From Gammaproteobacteria bacterium (GTDB taxonomy: Bacteria; Pseudomonadota; Gammaproteobacteria; J044): 7,610 bases of DNA. Position numbers and translations under genes: made by a program. Within the stretch, counting starts at the first letter, position 1. Each line of letters starts with the position of its first letter. The notes under the pieces were generated by a model. It searched no databases and was not told where the DNA came from. It saw only the letters and a program-made list of their open reading frames with translations. Shown in pieces: positions 5,307-7,610 of the stretch. Where the stretch lies: NCBI GenBank assembly GCA_026995955.1, contig JALWNJ010000057.1, positions 1 to 7,610 on the forward strand, in the 5' to 3' direction.

Positions 5307-6080
5307 ATGCAGTTCGCGCTGGGCGAGGTGGTGCACTGGGTCAGCGCGCTGATGTGGCCCTTCATGCGCATCGGCGCGATGATGATGGTGGCGCCCATGT
5401 TCGGCGCCCGCAGCGTGCCGGTGCGCCTGCGCCTGCTGCTGGCCCTGGTGCTGGCGTGGGTGATGACCCTGGTGCTGCCGCCCCCACCGGCGGTGGATCC
5501 GATCAGCATGGCCGCGCTCCTGATCGCCCTGCAGCAGGTTCTCATCGGCCTGGGCATGGGCTTCATCCTGCAGATGGTGTTCAGCGTGCTGGCCATGGCC
5601 GGAGAGAACATCGCCTATGGCATGGGGCTGGGTTTCGCCACCCTGGTGGATCCCGAGAACGGGGTGCAGGTGCCGGTGGTGGGCCAGTACTTCCTCATCC
5701 TGGCCACGCTCATGTTCCTGGGCCTCGATGGTCACCTGGTACTGATCGAGATGCTGGCCGAGAGCTTCCGCTCGCTGCCGGTGGGCACGGTGGGGCTGGA
5801 ACGCGATGCCCTGTGGCTGATCGCCGCCTGGGGCGGGCGCATGTTCGAGTGGTCGCTGCTGGTGTCGCTTCCGGTGGTGGCCTCGCTGCTGCTGGTCAAT
5901 GTCTCCTTCGGCATCATCACCCGCGCGGCGCCGCAGCTCAACATCTTCGCCGTCGGCTTCCCGCTGACCCTGCTGCTGGGGTTTGCCCTGATGCTGCTCA
6001 GCCTGCCGACGCTGGCACCGCTGTTCGAGTCGCTGCTCGAGGCGGGCTTCCTGTTCCTGGGGCGCTTGCTGGGGGTATAG
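5307..6080 (+). CDS. fliR: Flagellar type III export gate protein FliR
   Basis: 257 residues. The ATG at 5307 lies one base after the fliQ stop, with GGAGG (5297-5301) five bases upstream. There are several strongly hydrophobic segments, including an N-terminal WVSALMWPFMRIGAMMMVAPMFG and RLRLLLALVLAWVMTLVLPPP. The family-typical Q-rich turn ALQQVLIGLGMGFILQMVFSVLAMAGE is followed by GLGFATLVDPENG and the segment TRAAPQLNIFAVGFPLTLLLGFALM. FliR caps the FliP5FliQ4FliR1 gate as a single subunit. The length is close to E. coli FliR (261). flhB starts three bases after its stop. Confidence 0.98.
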   Translation: MQFALGEVVHWVSALMWPFMRIGAMMMVAPMFGARSVPVRLRLLLALVLAWVMTLVLPPPPAVDPISMAALLIALQQVLIGLGMGFILQMVFSVLAMAGENIAYGMGLGFATLVDPENGVQVPVVGQYFLILATLMFLGLDGHLVLIEMLAESFRSLPVGTVGLERDALWLIAAWGGRMFEWSLLVSLPVVASLLLVNVSFGIITRAAPQLNIFAVGFPLTLLLGFALMLLSLPTLAPLFESLLEAGFLFLGRLLGV

Positions 6081-6083
6081 ACG

Positions 6084-7247
6084 ATGGCAGAGGAACAGGC
6101 ACAGGAACGCACCGAAGAACCCACACCCAAACGCCTGCGCGAGGCGCGGGAGAAGGGCCAGGTTCCGCGCTCGCGCGAACTCAACACCACGCTGGTGCTG
6201 CTGACCGGTGCCTTTGCCTTTTTCTTCTCCGGCCCGTTCATGCTGAGCCGGCTCGAGGCCCTGGTGATCGAAGGGTTCAGCATCGATCGCGCGACGATCT
6301 TCGACACCCAGGCCCTGCCGGCGGTGCTGTTCTCGGCGCTGGGCGATGCGCTGCTGCTGCTGGCACCGCTGCTCGCCTTCCTCCTGCTGGCCTCTGTGCT
6401 GGGGCCGCTCAGTCTCGGTGGCTGGGCCTTCTCGGTAGAGGCGGTCAAGCCCAAGCTGGAAAAGCTGGACCCGATCAAGGGCCTGGGCCGCATCTTTTCC
6501 CTCAAGGGGCTGATGGAGCTGGTGAAGACGCTGGCCAAGTTCGTCGTCGTCACGGCGGCCGCGGCGCTGGTGCTGTGGATGAGCGAGAGCGAGCTGCTGC
6601 AGCTCGGCGGCCAGCCGCTGGGCACCGCCCTGGAGCACACGGCGCAGATGCTGCTGTGGGGGTTCTTCGTCCTCACCGGCGTACTGGTGCTGATCGCGGC
6701 CGTCGACGTGCCGTTCCAGCTCTGGGAGCATCATCGCCAGCTGCGCATGACGCGCCAGGAGGTCAAGGACGAACTGAAGGAGACGGAGGGCAATCCGGAG
6801 ATGCGCGCCCGGGTGCGCCAGATCCAGCGCGAGATGGCGCAGCAGCGCATGATGGCCGAGGTGCCGAAGGCCGATGTGGTCATCACCAACCCGACCCACT
6901 TCGCCGTGGCCCTCAAGTACGACCAGCAGCGCAGCGCCGCGCCGCGGGTGGTGGCCCGCGGTGCCGATCTGGTGGCGCAGGAGATCCGCAGCATCGCCCT
7001 GCAGGCCAATGTGCCGGTGTTCGAGGCACCGCCGCTGGCCCGCGCCCTGTACTGGAACACCCGCCTGGGTCAGGAGATTCCGGCCGAGCTGTACCTCGCC
7101 GTGGCCCAGGTGCTGGCCTACATCTACCAGCTGCGCGAGTTCCGCCGCGGCGGTGCCTATCCGCAGCCCCCGACCCACCTCGAGGTGCCACCCGAGATGC
7201 ACCCGCCGCCGCAGGCAGACCCTGATGGCGAAGGAGACCCGGCATGA
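6084..7247 (+). CDS. flhB: Flagellar export switch protein FlhB
   Basis: 387 residues from the ATG at 6084. Only a weak G-rich stretch (6071-6076) lies upstream, so coupling to fliR is likely. The N-terminus has the family signature EERTEEPTPKRLREAREKGQVPRSRELN. Four hydrophobic segments follow at about residues 34-52, 85-112, 145-168 and 186-210, then the linker VDVPFQLWEHHRQLRMTRQEVKDELKETEGNP. The NPTH motif falls at residues 269-272 (bases 6888-6899), the same numbering as E. coli and Salmonella. The family cuts itself between Asn269 and Pro270, which permits the switch from hook to filament export under FliK. HFAVALKYD and the LY-W--RLGQEIP block are also intact. A Pro-rich tail (from about residue 360) is variable. 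The stop overlaps the flhA start (ATGA). Confidence 0.98.
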   Translation: MAEEQAQERTEEPTPKRLREAREKGQVPRSRELNTTLVLLTGAFAFFFSGPFMLSRLEALVIEGFSIDRATIFDTQALPAVLFSALGDALLLLAPLLAFLLLASVLGPLSLGGWAFSVEAVKPKLEKLDPIKGLGRIFSLKGLMELVKTLAKFVVVTAAAALVLWMSESELLQLGGQPLGTALEHTAQMLLWGFFVLTGVLVLIAAVDVPFQLWEHHRQLRMTRQEVKDELKETEGNPEMRARVRQIQREMAQQRMMAEVPKADVVITNPTHFAVALKYDQQRSAAPRVVARGADLVAQEIRSIALQANVPVFEAPPLARALYWNTRLGQEIPAELYLAVAQVLAYIYQLREFRRGGAYPQPPTHLEVPPEMHPPPQADPDGEGDPA

Positions 7248-7610
7248 ACCTGGAAACCCTGAAGTACTGGCTCGGCCGCCTGGGCGGCACCGGCATCGGC
7301 GCGCCCCTCCTGCTCGCCTCGATGCTGGCGATGATGATCCTGCCGCTGCCGCCCTGGGCGCTGGACTTCCTGTTTACCTTCAACATCTCGCTGTCGCTGG
7401 TGATCCTGCTGGTCACCATCTATGCCGCGCGTCCGCTGGACTTTGCCGTTTTCCCCACCGTGCTGCTGGTGGCCACGCTGCTGCGTCTGGCCCTCAATGT
7501 CGCCTCCACCCGTGTGGTGCTGCTCAATGGACACACCGGCACCGGCGCCGCCGGTCATGTCATCCAGGCGTTCGGCGATTTCGTGGTGGGTGGCAACTAC
7601 ACCGTGGGTC
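7244..7610 (+). CDS. flhA: Flagellar type III export protein FlhA, N-terminal part (runs off window)
   Basis: The ATG at 7244 overlaps the flhB stop and has AAGGAGA (7231-7237) six bases upstream. The frame stays open to the end of the window, giving 122 codons plus one base; full FlhA is about 690 residues. The visible part has a membrane helix at about 19-39 (GAPLLLASMLAMMILPLPPWALD), a second at about 42-60 (FTFNISLSLVILLVTIYAA), and the family signature around LRLALNVASTRVVLL, followed by GHTGTGAAGHVIQAFGDFVVGGNYTVG. This matches the FHIPEP family of export-gate proteins, in which FlhA forms a nine-part ring and docks export chaperones. In related cluster orders flhF, fleN and fliA come next, but these are outside the window. 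Confidence 0.97.
   Translation, partial: MNLETLKYWLGRLGGTGIGAPLLLASMLAMMILPLPPWALDFLFTFNISLSLVILLVTIYAARPLDFAVFPTVLLVATLLRLALNVASTRVVLLNGHTGTGAAGHVIQAFGDFVVGGNYTVG

Noticed and set aside
5259..7202. A 647-codon open frame on the minus strand opposite fliR and flhB.
   Set aside because: It mirrors genuine coding sequence; the translation is His/Gln/Arg-rich with no recognisable domain, as expected for an antisense shadow in GC-rich DNA.
5354..7225. A 623-codon open frame on the + strand in another phase across fliR and flhB.
   Set aside because: The translation is low-complexity Gly/Ala/Arg/Pro, while the other phase gives full-length FliR and FlhB with their hallmark motifs.

Overview
The window is GC-rich and carries one flagellar gene cluster, all on the + strand. 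In order it holds the 3' part of fliK, a gap of 943 bases without genes, then fliL-fliM-fliN-fliO-fliP-fliQ-fliR-flhB and the first 122 codons of flhA. This order, with flhB and flhA directly after fliR and a sigma-54 type promoter before fliL, is the arrangement known from polar-flagellated Gammaproteobacteria such as Pseudomonas. I infer a high-GC gammaproteobacterium; the genus cannot be settled from this sequence.

Region 1 (1-918) is the C-terminal part of the hook-length ruler FliK, whose start lies before the window. Region 2 (919-1861) is the unusual part. It holds two diverged copies of a roughly 300-base structured repeat facing each other (964-1268 on +, 1342-1668 on -), a 73-base centre, extra copies of a short CAAGTCCCT box, and then the control region of fliL. 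The two repeat units share six landmarks in the same order. Their helices differ in sequence but keep their base pairing, so the fold appears to be conserved. The fliL control region has a sigma-54 promoter with exact GG-N10-GC spacing (1815-1831). Upstream lie a perfect 22-base palindrome (1784-1805), a possible FleQ-like box (1729-1742) and a possible IHF site (1775-1787).

Region 3 (1862-7610) is a tightly packed operon with gaps of 14 bases or less, or overlaps. It encodes a stator-associated protein (FliL), two C-ring switch proteins (FliM, FliN) and the flagellar type III export gate (FliO, FliP, FliQ, FliR, FlhB, FlhA). FliP, FliQ and FliR form the membrane channel and FliO helps assemble it. 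FlhB switches export specificity when the FliK ruler signals that the hook is complete, and FlhA is the large export-gate subunit. The genes look intact, with the expected lengths and hallmark motifs, including the NPTH self-cleavage site of FlhB at residues 269-272. The flagellar proteins look ordinary; the novelty is in the gap between fliK and fliL.
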